A stretch of DNA of 64,000 bases from Microbacterium esteraromaticum (GCF_014084045.1 NZ_CP043732.1:2108001-2172000); one strand, 5' to 3'; shown: positions 20,900-30,229, counted from the first letter of the stretch. Notes: a model not told the origin generated them from the sequence alone. A program made the numbers and translations.

Positions 20900-21295
20900 T
20901 CAGGCCCAGGCGATCGGCAGCAGGTGCTCGCTGCTGAGCGGCGCGAGCGGCACGCTCGTCCAGTCCCCGCGCTCGAGCCATCGCAGCTCGGCCAGCTCCG
21001 CCTGCACCACGACGTCTTCCGCCTGGGCGCGCAGCGCGAAGGCATCGGCGACGACCCGATGATCAGGCTCGTTCGCCGCCGCCGACACGAAGGTGCCGAG
21101 CGGAGTGAGATCGGCTTCGTCGACGCGCAGGGCGAGCTCCTCGTGCAGTTCGCGGATCAGCGTCCGCGCGGCGCTCTCGCCTGCCTCCGGCTTGCCGCCC
21201 GGCTGCATGAACCTCGTCGTGCCGCGCTTGCGCACGACAAGCGCGCGCCCGCGGTCATCGACGATGACGGCGGCGCTGACGTGGATGTCAGGCAT
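20900..21295 (-). CDS. Nudix hydrolase (131 aa)
   Basis: Hydrolyses a nucleoside diphosphate linked to another moiety. The Nudix box is seen as GGKPEAGESAARTLIREL followed by HEELAL: G, E, RE and EE are in place, while the usual final Gly is Ala. The start MPDIHVSAAVIVDD at 21295 overlaps the end of the FAD-oxidase gene by 8 bp. The longer upstream frame has no conserved sequence. MutT-like sanitising activity is possible but the substrate cannot be read from the sequence. Confidence 0.88.
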   Translation of the reverse strand: MPDIHVSAAVIVDDRGRALVVRKRGTTRFMQPGGKPEAGESAARTLIRELHEELALRVDEADLTPLGTFVSAAANEPDHRVVADAFALRAQAEDVVVQAELAELRWLERGDWTSVPLAPLSSEHLLPIAWA

Positions 21296-22649
21296 CGGGG
21301 AACACCTTTCCCGGGTTGAGGATGCCCTGCGGATCGAACACCCGCAGGATCTGCTGCTGGATCTCCCACTGGTCGTCACCGAGCTCCTCGGCGAGCCAGC
21401 GACGCTTCAGGATGCCGACCCCGTGCTCTCCGGTGAGCGTGCCGCCGAGGCGGATGGCGGCACGGAACAGCTCGTCGGCGGCCGCCCAGATGACCGGAGG
21501 CACCGTCTCGCCCTCGAACACGAAGTTCGGGTGCAGGTTGCCATCGCCCGCGTGCGCGACGGTCGGTATGCTGACGCCGAACTCCCGCTCGATGCGTGCG
21601 ATCTCGTCGAACATCGCGGCCATCGCGCTTCGTGGCACCGCGACGTCCTCGATCAGGGTGGTTCCCAGAGATGCCATCGCCGGATGCATGGAGCGGCGCA
21701 CGGCCAGCAGCCGCTCGCCCTCGGCCGGGTCGTCTGACATGGTGACTGCAGCGCCGGCGGACTCGAGCACCTCGGCGATGCGGTCGGCCTCCTCCCTGGC
21801 GGCGGGGCCATCGGTCTGGATCGTCAGCTGCGCGGCACCCGCCGCGGGTGCCGGAAGGCCCAGGAGCGCGTGCACGGCGACGAGGGACGCGGCATCCATC
21901 AGCTCCATGATCGCCGGCTGCACACCCGCGGCGGTCACCGCGGATGAACCGGCGGCGGCATCGCGAACCGTCGGGAACGAGGCCACCATGGTGCAGACGA
22001 GGCCCTGAGTGAGGCGGCGCAGCTTGAGGGTCGCGCCCACGATGACTCCCAGCCGACCCTCGGAGCCGATCACGAGGGACGTGAGGTCCAGACCCGTCAC
22101 ACCTTTCACTGTGCGGTGGCCGAGTCGCAGCATCCGGCCGTCGGCGAGAACGATGTCGACGCCGAGTACGGCGTCGCGGACTACGCCGTACTTGGCGCAG
22201 AGCAGCCCGCCGGCGCCGGTTGCGATGTTTCCCCCGACGGTCGAGATCTCTCGGCTCGCCGGATCCGGTGGCCACCACAGACCGTGCTCGGCCAGGTGGG
22301 CGTTCACGTCGGCGTTCAGGATCCCGGGCTCGACGACGGCGAGCAGGTCGTCCGGTCGCACCTCGAGCAGCCGGTCCATCCGCGCCGTCGACAGCACGAT
22401 CTCTCCCGGCCCGGCGTTCGCAGCACCGGCGAGCCCGGTTCCGGCTCCGCGCACGACCACCGGGGTCCTGGTCTCCGAGGCGATGCGCATGACCTGCTGC
22501 ACGTCGTCCACCGAACGGGCGCTGACGACGGCCAGCGGCGCGCCGGCGGAGCGGTGCCCGCTGCGGTCGGCACGCGCGTCCTCGAGGGCGGGCGCCGAGG
22601 TGTCGACTCTGTCGCCGAGTTCGCTGATCAGGCGTGCGACGACGGACAT
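21288..22649 (-). CDS. FAD-linked oxidase, GlcD/D-lactate dehydrogenase type (453 aa)
   Basis: Flavoprotein that oxidises a 2-hydroxy acid such as D-lactate or glycolate. The FAD-binding part has VVVRGAGTGLAGAANAG (residues 64-80) and STVGGNIATGAGGLLCAKYG. The C-terminal substrate domain has HAGDGNLHPNF and GTLTGEHGVGILKR, both diagnostic for the GlcD/DLD/AGPS group. No iron-sulfur domain or GlcE/GlcF partner is nearby, so a single-subunit D-lactate or D-2-hydroxyglutarate dehydrogenase is likely. Coupled to the Nudix gene by an 8-bp overlap. Confidence 0.88.
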   Translation of the reverse strand: MSVVARLISELGDRVDTSAPALEDARADRSGHRSAGAPLAVVSARSVDDVQQVMRIASETRTPVVVRGAGTGLAGAANAGPGEIVLSTARMDRLLEVRPDDLLAVVEPGILNADVNAHLAEHGLWWPPDPASREISTVGGNIATGAGGLLCAKYGVVRDAVLGVDIVLADGRMLRLGHRTVKGVTGLDLTSLVIGSEGRLGVIVGATLKLRRLTQGLVCTMVASFPTVRDAAAGSSAVTAAGVQPAIMELMDAASLVAVHALLGLPAPAAGAAQLTIQTDGPAAREEADRIAEVLESAGAAVTMSDDPAEGERLLAVRRSMHPAMASLGTTLIEDVAVPRSAMAAMFDEIARIEREFGVSIPTVAHAGDGNLHPNFVFEGETVPPVIWAAADELFRAAIRLGGTLTGEHGVGILKRRWLAEELGDDQWEIQQQILRVFDPQGILNPGKVFPDA

Positions 22650-22673
22650 GGCGGCAGGTTCTCTTCGCGAGGC

Positions 22674-23045
22674 TCAGCCCAGCGCGCGTCGTCCGGCGAT
22701 GACGCCCGACGTGACGGCGACGACGGCGAACGCGATTCCGGCCCACGTCTGGCCGATCGACCACCAGGCGAGCGTGACGCCCACGTAGATGAGCACTTCG
22801 ACGAGAGCGCGAAGGAACGGGTGCAGACGGAGCACGGGGCGCGGCGACAGGAAGAGCGCCCAGATCAGCAGCGTGACGAGGGGCGCGCCGACCCCGACGA
22901 CGATGTTCCACGGCATGTCCCACTCGCCGAAGCCCCACAGGGCGAGCGACGCGAGGGCGGCGAGCAGCACCAGCACACGGATGATGTCGAGCGGTGTGAC
23001 GGCGGGGCGCTGCACGCCCGGTTCGGCGGCGGAGTGCGAGGACAT
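22674..23045 (-). CDS. Small four-helix membrane protein, YrdB/DUF2568-like (123 aa)
   Basis: Four hydrophobic segments are visible (about residues 22-40, 46-66, 78-96, 99-118). Features such as GFGEWDMPWNIVVGVGAPL and the conserved ends resemble YrdB-like DUF2568 proteins of unknown function. The ATG is preceded at six nucleotides by TAGACT, indicating a leaderless message. It is followed after 24 bp by the FAD-oxidase gene, so the two plus the Nudix gene may form one transcript. Confidence 0.72.
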   Translation of the reverse strand: MSSHSAAEPGVQRPAVTPLDIIRVLVLLAALASLALWGFGEWDMPWNIVVGVGAPLVTLLIWALFLSPRPVLRLHPFLRALVEVLIYVGVTLAWWSIGQTWAGIAFAVVAVTSGVIAGRRALG

Positions 23046-23051
23046 GCCCCC

Positions 23052-23057
23052 AGTCTA
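23052..23057 (-). promoter_or_regulatory. -10 element TAGACT, probable leaderless start of YrdB-like gene
   Basis: Minus strand TAGACT, then gggggc (6 nt), then ATG. Confidence 0.5.
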
Positions 23058-23086
23058 TTCGGCGCGGCCGACGGGCATCCCCGACG

Positions 23087-24826
23087 TCATTCGTCCGGCG
23101 TGCCCTCGTCCTCCGGGACGACGGGGGCGGCCAGCGCGGACTGGGCGAGCTGCAGGAGCTGCTGCAGACCGGACACCGTGCAGTCCGCCGACTCGCCCTG
23201 ATAGCAGAAGCGCACGGCCACGTCGTTGTCGACATCGCTGCGGTGCGGGAAGATCTCGGCGACGCCGAAGCCGGAGCCGTCGAGGGAGACGGTCTCCATC
23301 GGGAAGCCCTCCACTCGCATCCAGACCTCGACGATCTCGTCGGGCTCGCCGATCAGGGGGATCGAGAAGGCGTAGCCCTTGGGCGTCTGGAGCACGGTCG
23401 GCACGCCGACCTCGATGTCGCTGGTCTCTCCGCCGGGATCGGGCGTAGGAGTCGGCTCAGGCGTCGGTGTAGGAGTGGGCTCGGGCGTCGGCGTCGGCGT
23501 CGGAGTGGGCTCGGGCGTCGGCGTGGGCTCCGGTGTCGGAGTGGGTGTCGGCGTCGGAGTGGGCTCGGGGGCGGGGATCGGAGAGGGAAGGATCGGCCGC
23601 GAGGCGAGCGGAGCCTCTTCGATCACCGGGGCCGGCGGAACCTGCGGCGCGGGTTCGACCTCGCGCTCATCGTCGTCGACCTCGATGATCAGAGGTGCGT
23701 CTGCGGTCATCGAGTCGTCGGGCGCGACCTCGGAGGCGATGGACGACGAATCGGGTTCGGCGGCGCTCGGACGCGAGGTCGCGGGGCTGGCGCTCATCAT
23801 CGCGGGCACCACGGCGGCGGCGGCCACCACTCCGGCCACGATGAGCGCGGCCGATCCGGCACCGACAAGTGCGCCGATCCCGGAGACCGAGCCGGAGGTC
23901 GTCGCGCCGGCACCTGCTCCGGAGGCACCGGCTGAGGCTCCGGCGAATGTCGCGCCGCCGGCGCCCGTCACGACGACCGCGCCTTCGACGACGCTGCTCG
24001 GCATCGCGGCGAGTGCGACGACCGGGGTCGATCCGCTCTGCAGCGACGCGAGGTAGGCGCCGGCACCCCCGACGCCGAGCACCAGCGGCAGCAGCACGAG
24101 GGCGAGGCGACTCGAGACGTCCTGCGCCTCGGCCGCGACGATCATGCACCGCGCGCAGGATTCGAGATGCCGGTCGACCCGCTGCTGCGCGCGGGATCCG
24201 AGGTTGCCGCGTGAGTGCGCGCCGAGGTTCTCGATGGTCCAGTGGCACTCCGACCCCTCGCCTGCGCTGCGCAGGTGCGCCTGCACCCACGCCTCGCGCA
24301 GCCCCTCGCGGGCGCGGAAGCTCAGCTGCGACACCGCACCGGCGCTCATGCCGAGCAGCGGGGCGATCTCAGCAGGCTTCATCCGCTCGATCTCGGAGTA
24401 CCAGAGCACCTCCTGCCAGCGGGAGGGCAGAGAGCGGAAGGCCTGTGCGGTCAGTCCTCGGTCGAGCGCCTCATCGGCGGCGGAGTCGGTGGACGACGGG
24501 TCTGGCACGGTGTCCAGCTCGTCGATCGGGGTCTCGCGGCGTGCGCGACCCCAGGCGGCCGCGGTGTTGCGGATGCTCGTGAACAGGTATGCGCGGAACG
24601 ACCCGTTGGGCCCGCCGCCCTTGAGGATCGCCTGGTAGATGCGGGCGTACGACTCCTGCACGAGGTCGTCGGGGTCGATCGAAGAGGTCACCGAGCGGGC
24701 GACCGTCATTCCGGACGGGTAGTGACGACGCCAGAGCTCGCCGAACGCGTCGGTGTCGCCGGATCGCGTGCGCAGCACGAGGTCGGCGTCAGCCAGCGCC
24801 TCGCTGCTCGTGTTCTCGATCGTCAC
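23087..24826 (-). CDS. ECF sigma factor fused to anti-sigma-like zinc motif, membrane helices and exported domain (579 aa)
   Basis: Sigma-2 region at about residues 27-95 ([15 protein letters not shown]) and sigma-4 at 125-185 ([24 protein letters not shown]). Then a ZAS-like anti-sigma segment ending in HLESCARC (His220, Cys224, Cys227, Hx3Cx2C). Then come two membrane segments (about 242-260 and 318-345), a Pro-Thr linker of PTPTPEPT type (about 420-470), and a C-terminal exported domain of about 100 residues ([17 protein letters not shown]...). The sigma factor, its tether and a sensor-like surface domain are thus on one chain. A paralogue with the same order lies directly upstream. The GTG start has AGGA upstream. 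Release of the sigma part would need proteolysis; that is inference. Confidence 0.85.
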   Translation of the reverse strand: MTIENTSSEALADADLVLRTRSGDTDAFGELWRRHYPSGMTVARSVTSSIDPDDLVQESYARIYQAILKGGGPNGSFRAYLFTSIRNTAAAWGRARRETPIDELDTVPDPSSTDSAADEALDRGLTAQAFRSLPSRWQEVLWYSEIERMKPAEIAPLLGMSAGAVSQLSFRAREGLREAWVQAHLRSAGEGSECHWTIENLGAHSRGNLGSRAQQRVDRHLESCARCMIVAAEAQDVSSRLALVLLPLVLGVGGAGAYLASLQSGSTPVVALAAMPSSVVEGAVVVTGAGGATFAGASAGASGAGAGATTSGSVSGIGALVGAGSAALIVAGVVAAAAVVPAMMSASPATSRPSAAEPDSSSIASEVAPDDSMTADAPLIIEVDDDEREVEPAPQVPPAPVIEEAPLASRPILPSPIPAPEPTPTPTPTPTPEPTPTPEPTPTPTPTPEPTPTPTPEPTPTPDPGGETSDIEVGVPTVLQTPKGYAFSIPLIGEPDEIVEVWMRVEGFPMETVSLDGSGFGVAEIFPHRSDVDNDVAVRFCYQGESADCTVSGLQQLLQLAQSALAAPVVPEDEGTPDE

Positions 24827-24865
24827 GCCCTGTCCTCACCTCGTCTCGCGGGAACGCTCTCACAA

Positions 24866-24905
24866 GAAGAGACGCGTGAATGCTCGTTTCATCACGCGTC
24901 TCTTC
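24866..24905. repeat. Hairpin in the leader region of the first sigma-fusion gene
   Basis: 14-bp perfect stem (gaagagacgcgtga and complement) with 12-nt loop, 40 bp upstream of the GTG start. In minus-strand RNA the loop contains an ATG that opens a 10-codon frame; no clear ribosome binding site, so a leader peptide is only a possibility. Confidence 0.5.
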
Positions 24906-24962
24906 CATTCTCACCCGAAATCGGCAACCTGGCCACCCCTGTGGAGAAGTAGGAAGAGCGCT

Positions 24963-25009
24963 CCCACGCATCTCCGGAAGTTTTTTGTCGAAACCGCGTA
25001 ATGAATCCG
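24963..25009 (-). promoter_or_regulatory. Conserved upstream block of sigma-fusion gene 1
   Basis: Contains gcgtaatga (24996-25004) plus flanking cccacg and ccggaag segments that also occur, in the same order, upstream of the second sigma-fusion gene at a similar distance (about 170-190 bp). Probably shared promoter material from the duplication. Confidence 0.45.
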
Positions 25010-25158
25010 CGGAGGCGACGTCTCTTCATGCAGAGCAGGTCTGACGCACCACCGGGGGGCGGCTGCGGAGGGCCTCCGGTGCTGGGGATGCGCCGCGGTG
25101 GGCTCGGCCGGAAGCCTCGGGGGAGGAGTTCTCGGCCACAGTCGGCTCAGGGGAACAG
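25010..25158. other. Intergenic stretch without recognised gene
   Basis: Part of the 488-bp gap 24827-25314. Short open frames here have no ribosome binding site, no homology I recognise and no codon bias like the neighbours. I see nothing else between the conserved block and the terminator. Confidence 0.5.
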
Positions 25159-25192
25159 GAGGGCCGCTGCACTGGGGAGTGCGGCGGCCCTC
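25159..25192 (-). terminator. Terminator after second sigma-fusion gene
   Basis: 15-bp stem with one wobble around a 4-nt loop (gggg/cccc), about 120 bp after the stop at 25315. Between stop and hairpin a duplicated 21-bp segment (tctgcgcaggtgc / tctgcgcgggtgc core) is present. Confidence 0.6.
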
Positions 25193-25314
25193 ATTCCGTC
25201 TGCGCAGGTGCCCGTTCTGTCTGCGCGGGTGCTCGCCGTCGCGTTCGCGGCCCGCACCGGCGATCACCTCGTCGACCGATCAGTGCTCCGGCACCCAGAC
25301 GCGACGACCCACCG

Positions 25315-27288
25315 TCACAGCGCTGTCGGTGTCGGAGCCGACACGGTGCTCGCCAGCGCCATGAGCGTCTCCTGGGGAACGAGCTCGTATCTGGCCACGA
25401 CCACCGGGGCGCCGGCCTGGTCCTGATCGGCGGGTCGCCCCGGCTCGGTCGGCGCAGCGACACCACCCACGGTCTCCTGGTCGACGGGTGTCTCGGGGTC
25501 GACGGGTGTCTCGGGGTCGACGGGTGTCTCGGGGTCGACGGGTGTCTCGGGGTCGACGGGTGTCTCCGGGTCGACGGGTGTCTCGGGGTCGACGGGTGTC
25601 TCGGGGTCGACGGGTGTCTCCGGGTCGACGGGCGTCTCGGGGTCGACGGGCGTCTCCTCGCCCTCGCCGAGCTCCGGTGCGTGCAGGGTCCACAGTGCGA
25701 CCGTCGTCCACGGGCCGGGTCGCCCATCGACGATCTCACGGAAGCCGACGGGCACGTTCGACATCAGCTCCACGGGGTTGGGCTGGATCTCGGCGACGCC
25801 TCGGCCGTCGTCGTCGAGCACGATCTCCGCGCCGCGCGCCTGATTGCTGCCCAGCCACACCTGCACGGTCGTTCCTGCGGTGCCTCTGATCGGGATGACG
25901 TAGAACACCCGCCGGCCCTCGACGCGCAGCGTGGTCTCGCCCCACGACATCGCTGTCGTCGGAGGGACTGGCGGCGGCGCGACGACCGGCGCCGGTGGCG
26001 CATCCGCTGCCACGGATCCCTCCCTGACGACCGGCTGCACGGGCGACGCCGGGTCGGCAGGAGCAGTCGGAGCGGGAGCGGCAGCCTCCGGATCCGGAAC
26101 GGCGGGCTCCGGAGCAGCCGGCGTCTGCGCGGGCAGCTCCTGCTGCGGAGTGGGCGTCGGACCAGGCACGACGATGACCTCGGTCGGCGGTGCGACCGCG
26201 GACATCGGTGCCGCTGTTGTGGTGTCGTGCGGTGCCGGCGGCAGGATCGACGCCGCTGCCACCACTCCGGCGACGACGAGTGCCGCCGAGCCGACGCCGA
26301 TGAGAGCGCCGATGCCCACGTGTACTCCGCCGACGACGAGGCCCGATCCTGATGCCGCCGCCACGGACGCGCCCGTCTCCGCTGCGATGAGGGCGGATCC
26401 GGATGCGCCCGCTCCAGCTGCGGTCGATCCGGATGCGACGACTGCGCCCTCTACGACGCTGCTTGGCATGCCGGCGAGTGCCACGATGGGCGCGCCGCCG
26501 CCCTGGGCGGCCGCGAGATACGTCGATGCCCCGGCGACGCCGACGGTCAGCGGCAGCAGCACGAGCGTCAGGCGACTGGAGACGTCGGTCGCCTCTCCGG
26601 CGGCGACCATGCAGCGGGTGCACACGGCGAGATGCCGCTCTGCCCGCAGCTGCGCGCGCCCGCCGAGCGACCCTCGCGCGTAGGCGCCGAGGTGGCCGAT
26701 GAGCCACTGGCAGTCCGATCCCTCGCCGGCCTGGCGCACATGCGCTTCGATCCACGCCTCGCGCAGGCCCTCGCGTGCGCGGAAGCTGAGCTGCGAGACG
26801 GCGGGTGCAGTCATCCCGAGCAGCGGCGCGATGTGGGAGGGCTTCATCTGCTCTATCTCGGTGTACCAGAGCACCTCCTGCCATCGAGAGGGCAGCGATC
26901 GGAATGCCTGGATGGTCAGACTGCAGTCGATCGCCTCGCTGACCGCAGCATCGGTCGAAGACGGGTCGGGCAGAGAGTCGAGCTCGTCGATCGGCGTCTC
27001 GCGCCGCGATCGTCCCCAGGCCGCTGCCGTATTGCGGATGCAGGTGAACAGGTACGCGCGGAAGGCGCCGACCGGACCGCCGCCCTTCACGATCGTCTGG
27101 TAGATGCGCGCGTACGACTCCTGCACGAGATCGTCGGGATCGAATGCGCCCGTGATCGACCGCGCGACCGTCATGCCTGCCGAGTGATGCCGTCGCCACA
27201 GCTCGGCGAACGCATTCGTGTCGCCGTCCCGCGTGCGCCCCACCAGTTCGATGTCGGATACCGCCGCGTGCACGTCTGCCTTCGTCAT
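25315..27288 (-). CDS. ECF sigma factor fused to anti-sigma-like zinc motif, membrane helices, exported domain and DPETPV repeat (657 aa)
   Basis: Paralogue of the downstream gene over sigma-2, sigma-4, the HLAVCTRC zinc motif (His219, Cys223, Cys226) and both membrane segments. The exported domain ([19 protein letters not shown]...) is homologous to that of the first protein but lies before the repeat. The repeat is ten hexapeptides of DPETPV type encoded by an 18-bp tandem repeat. The C-terminus begins like a LysM domain ([16 protein letters not shown]) and then stops. The +1-shifted frame continues with [12 protein letters not shown] to a stop at 25280, so the tail looks frameshifted. The ATG at 27288 is preferred over a TTG one codon earlier, with GGGGAGG upstream. 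Confidence 0.83.
   Translation of the reverse strand: MTKADVHAAVSDIELVGRTRDGDTNAFAELWRRHHSAGMTVARSITGAFDPDDLVQESYARIYQTIVKGGGPVGAFRAYLFTCIRNTAAAWGRSRRETPIDELDSLPDPSSTDAAVSEAIDCSLTIQAFRSLPSRWQEVLWYTEIEQMKPSHIAPLLGMTAPAVSQLSFRAREGLREAWIEAHVRQAGEGSDCQWLIGHLGAYARGSLGGRAQLRAERHLAVCTRCMVAAGEATDVSSRLTLVLLPLTVGVAGASTYLAAAQGGGAPIVALAGMPSSVVEGAVVASGSTAAGAGASGSALIAAETGASVAAASGSGLVVGGVHVGIGALIGVGSAALVVAGVVAAASILPPAPHDTTTAAPMSAVAPPTEVIVVPGPTPTPQQELPAQTPAAPEPAVPDPEAAAPAPTAPADPASPVQPVVREGSVAADAPPAPVVAPPPVPPTTAMSWGETTLRVEGRRVFYVIPIRGTAGTTVQVWLGSNQARGAEIVLDDDGRGVAEIQPNPVELMSNVPVGFREIVDGRPGPWTTVALWTLHAPELGEGEETPVDPETPVDPETPVDPETPVDPETPVDPETPVDPETPVDPETPVDPETPVDPETPVDQETVGGVAAPTEPGRPADQDQAGAPVVVARYELVPQETLMALASTVSAPTPTAL
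25483..25662. repeat. 18-bp tandem repeat, ten units, coding for DPETPV
   Basis: Unit gacgggtgtctcggggtc (plus strand) repeated ten times without spacers. Units 5, 8, 9 and 10 differ at one or a few bases. In frame within the second sigma-fusion gene, giving an extended Pro/Glu-rich spacer outside the membrane. Near-identity of the units indicates recent expansion. Confidence 0.95.
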
Positions 27289-27454
27289 CAACGCTCGCCC
27301 TCCCCAGGAACAACGTCAGCGCGACGGCTCGCCGATGGCTCGCGGCCGGAAGCTGCAGCGACGGTCGAGCGTCACGCCTGTCGGACGAGGGTACTGGCGG
27401 CGCAGGCTCAGCCCGGAGGGCTGTAACCCGCGATGGGTCGCCAGGGCGACGGAG

Positions 27455-27488
27455 CCCACGGATCCGGGGAAGTGGCGTAATGATCCGG
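27455..27488 (-). promoter_or_regulatory. Conserved upstream block of sigma-fusion gene 2
   Basis: Contains gcgtaatga (27475-27483) and the flanking cccacgg and ccggggaag segments shared with 24963-25009. A small hairpin (gtcgcc/ggcgac, 27437-27450) lies next to it. Confidence 0.45.
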
Positions 27489-27521
27489 CGAAAGCGGTGT
27501 CTGACGCGGCGAAGACGACCT

Positions 27522-28709
27522 TCAGCGAGGGATGGAGCCGCCCACCCACACGGCAGCCACCTCGTGGTCGGCACCGAGCAGCACTGCATCGGCGAGATAG
27601 CCCGGCTGCAGCAGACCGAGGGACGCGCCGTACCCCACGGCGGCGGCGGGGGTCGCCGTGAGCGCGCGCACCGCATCGCCGAGCGCGACGCCCGCCTCGA
27701 CCGCACGTCGCAGCGCGACGTCCTGTGTGAGCGTCGACCCGGCGATCGAGCCGGTGTCGTCTGTCCTCGCCATGCCGTCCTTCACCGTCACCTTCACGGC
27801 GCCGAGGTCGTAGTGCCCGTCGGCGCTGCCGGCCGCGGCCATGGCATCCGTGATCAGCGCGACGCGACCGGGGGCGACATCGAAGAGCAGCTTGATGACG
27901 GGCGGTGACAGATGGAAGTTGTCGGCGATGCCCTCGAGCACGACTCGATGGTCGGCCGCCGCGGCGAGCACGGGACCCGGCGCGCGGTGGTGGATGCCGT
28001 TCATCGCGTTGAACGCATGGGTGAGGATCGAGGCGCCGGCCTCGAATGCCTGGCGGGCGATCGTCTCGTCTGCGTCGGTGTGCCCGACGGCCGCAGCCGC
28101 CCCGGCCGCGACCACCGCCCGCACCGCGTCGATTCCGCCGGGAAGCTCGGGGGCGATGGTGACCTGTCTGACCGTGCCGCGGCCCGCATCGAGGAGCCGC
28201 GCCACGTCGGAGGGCTCGGGGTGCCGCAGCAGCGACGGCTCATGCGCTCCCTGGTGCCCCGGGTCGAGGAACGGCCCCTCGAGGTGGCTGCCGAGGATGT
28301 CGGGGTCGGTCTCGGTGAGGTCGGCGATCGTCGCGACCGACGAGGCGAGCTCGTCGACGGTCGCGGTGACCAGCGAGATGACGGCGCGGGTCGTGCCGTG
28401 CGAGCGATGCATCCGGCGGCCGCGACGGATCGCCTCGACGCCGTCGTCGTACGCGGCCCCCGCACCGCCATGGCCGTGGATGTCGATGAAGCCAGGGGTG
28501 AGCACGGCATCCGGACCCGCCACGGCATGGGCGTCGACGACGTCGTCGGCTGGCGTCCAGTCGCGGCCGGTGCCGCGGGCGACGACGCGTCCGGCTTCGA
28601 AGCGCACCCAGCCGTCCTCTGTGACGGAGCCGTCGCCGTCGACGATCCGCGCGGAGTGGATCACCCGCGAGCCGCGGGTGTCGGTGATGATCGTTCGCTC
28701 CAGGGTCAT
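27522..28709 (-). CDS. nagA: N-acetylglucosamine-6-phosphate deacetylase (395 aa)
   Basis: Amidohydrolase giving glucosamine 6-phosphate and acetate, the substrate for NagB. Motifs: metal-binding DIHGHGGAG (about residue 73), GSHLEGPFLDPGHQGAH, VGHTDAD, THAFNAMNG and the catalytic Asp in ALITDAMAAAG. The start ATG at 28709 overlaps the hexosaminidase stop (ATGA), so an in-frame TTG four codons upstream is not needed. It forms a two-gene transcript with the upstream GH20 gene: hexosaminidase releases GlcNAc, and NagA acts after the kinase. Confidence 0.95.
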   Translation of the reverse strand: MTLERTIITDTRGSRVIHSARIVDGDGSVTEDGWVRFEAGRVVARGTGRDWTPADDVVDAHAVAGPDAVLTPGFIDIHGHGGAGAAYDDGVEAIRRGRRMHRSHGTTRAVISLVTATVDELASSVATIADLTETDPDILGSHLEGPFLDPGHQGAHEPSLLRHPEPSDVARLLDAGRGTVRQVTIAPELPGGIDAVRAVVAAGAAAAVGHTDADETIARQAFEAGASILTHAFNAMNGIHHRAPGPVLAAAADHRVVLEGIADNFHLSPPVIKLLFDVAPGRVALITDAMAAAGSADGHYDLGAVKVTVKDGMARTDDTGSIAGSTLTQDVALRRAVEAGVALGDAVRALTATPAAAVGYGASLGLLQPGYLADAVLLGADHEVAAVWVGGSIPR

Positions 28710-30223
28710 CGTGCGCTCCAAGGGATCTCGTCGACGGGATGGAATCGGATTCGCTCAGACTGCCACAGCGGCGACAGCCTGCCCACGCGCTCGCGGAAGT
28801 CGCCCCAGTCGCGTGCGGTCTCGCCCGGCTGCGACCAGGCGAGCTCCGCAACGGCCGCGATGCGCGGGTACATGAGCAGTTCGGCATCCGGCAGGCTGCG
28901 CACGGTCTCGCTCCACAGCGGGGCCTCGATTCCGGCGATCGCCTCATCGGGCAGATCGAGAAGCGCTGCCGGATCCCAGCCGTAGGCCCGCTCGACGCTC
29001 ACCGTGCCCGCCCAGGCGAGTCCGAGCGGGAAGTCGGCGTCGTACTTCATGTCGAGGTACGCGGCATCCGATGGCGAGAGCACGATCTTCCCGCCGCGGG
29101 CGACGAAGTGCGTCGCATGGGCGGCGTGCGTCTGCTCAGGGGCGAGCGAACCCCAGTACTGCCCGACGGTTCCCTCGGCCAGCGCCGGTGCGGCGCCGGC
29201 TTCGTGCCAGGCGACCGGGATGCGGCCGAGCTCGCGCACGATCGACGTGGCGCGTTCGATGGCGTACGCGAAGTCGTCGGCCGAGGTGCCGAGCGACTCG
29301 TCGCCGCCGATGTGGATCCATGGCCCAGGAGACATCTCGGCGATCTCGGCGAGCACGTCGCGGACGAAGTCCCAGGTGCGCTCGTCGCGGATGCGGAGGC
29401 TCGAGTGTCCGACTCCCCAGCCGGTGTACGGCTCGCCCTTCACTGGCAGCGCATGCCCGAGGCGCTCCGCATCGGCGAGCAGCGCAGGGTGCAGATGGGG
29501 TTCGTCGACGAGGTCGGGATAGGCCACGCCGACAGCGTGCGTGTGGCCCGGCAGGTCGATCTCGGGGATGACGATGATGTGGCGGGATGCCGCATGTGCG
29601 ACGATCTCGCGGAAGTCCTCCTTGGTGTAGAAGCCGCCCTGGTCTCCTGGATCGGCGGCGAACCCGGACGCCCGCTCGGTGAGCAGCGGCCAGGCGTCGA
29701 TCTGGATCCGCCAGCCCTGATCGTCGCTGAGGTGCAAGTGCAGGCGGTTGAGCTTGAGCGCGGCGGCGCGGTCGATGACGGTCTTCACCTCGTCGACGGG
29801 GAAGAAGTGCCTGGCGACGTCGAGCATCAGCCCGCGGTGTGCGAACCGCGGTGCGTCTTCGATCCGCACGGCCGGCCACCCCCAGCCCTCGCCGGTGGCG
29901 GAGACCAGCTGGATCAGCGTCTCCACGCCGTGCTGGAGCCCCGCAGAGTCGGCGCCCGCGATGTCGACGCTCTCTCCCACGATGAGGCGGTAGCCCTCGG
30001 CATCCGGGATGGTGTCGTCGACGCGCAGCACGACGGTCGCGTCGGAGGCGTCGTCGGCCCAGCCGGGGCGGATGCCCGTGCGCCGGGCCACGGCGTCCTG
30101 AAGGCGCTCGACGGCGGCGGGCGGACCGGACACGGTCGTGCCGGTGCCGATCATGAGGACGTCGTCGCCGAAGTCGACGGACGTGGGCGCGGGAACCAGC
30201 CCCGACGCAACAGGAAAGACCAT
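28706..30223 (-). CDS. GH20 beta-N-acetylhexosaminidase (505 aa)
   Basis: Removes terminal GlcNAc from chitooligosaccharides or glycans. An N-terminal GH20b-type domain (1-110) precedes the barrel with LMLDVARHFFPVDEVK, HLHLSDDQGWRIQID and the catalytic pair in HIGGDES. No signal peptide is evident (MVFPVASGLVPAP), so it likely acts in the cytoplasm on imported chitobiose. The ATG at 30223 follows TAGATT by exactly six nucleotides with no ribosome binding site, indicating a leaderless transcript. It overlaps nagA by 4 bp. Confidence 0.93.
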   Translation of the reverse strand: MVFPVASGLVPAPTSVDFGDDVLMIGTGTTVSGPPAAVERLQDAVARRTGIRPGWADDASDATVVLRVDDTIPDAEGYRLIVGESVDIAGADSAGLQHGVETLIQLVSATGEGWGWPAVRIEDAPRFAHRGLMLDVARHFFPVDEVKTVIDRAAALKLNRLHLHLSDDQGWRIQIDAWPLLTERASGFAADPGDQGGFYTKEDFREIVAHAASRHIIVIPEIDLPGHTHAVGVAYPDLVDEPHLHPALLADAERLGHALPVKGEPYTGWGVGHSSLRIRDERTWDFVRDVLAEIAEMSPGPWIHIGGDESLGTSADDFAYAIERATSIVRELGRIPVAWHEAGAAPALAEGTVGQYWGSLAPEQTHAAHATHFVARGGKIVLSPSDAAYLDMKYDADFPLGLAWAGTVSVERAYGWDPAALLDLPDEAIAGIEAPLWSETVRSLPDAELLMYPRIAAVAELAWSQPGETARDWGDFRERVGRLSPLWQSERIRFHPVDEIPWSAR

Positions 30224-30229
30224 GAACAA

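Noticed and set aside
25001..25426. Plus-strand frame in the gap before and into the second sigma-fusion gene
   Set aside because: No ribosome binding site, no recognisable sequence, overlaps a terminator hairpin and a coding region on the other strand.
25483..25662. CRISPR-like array
   Set aside because: Units are contiguous 18-bp repeats without spacers and are in frame inside a gene.
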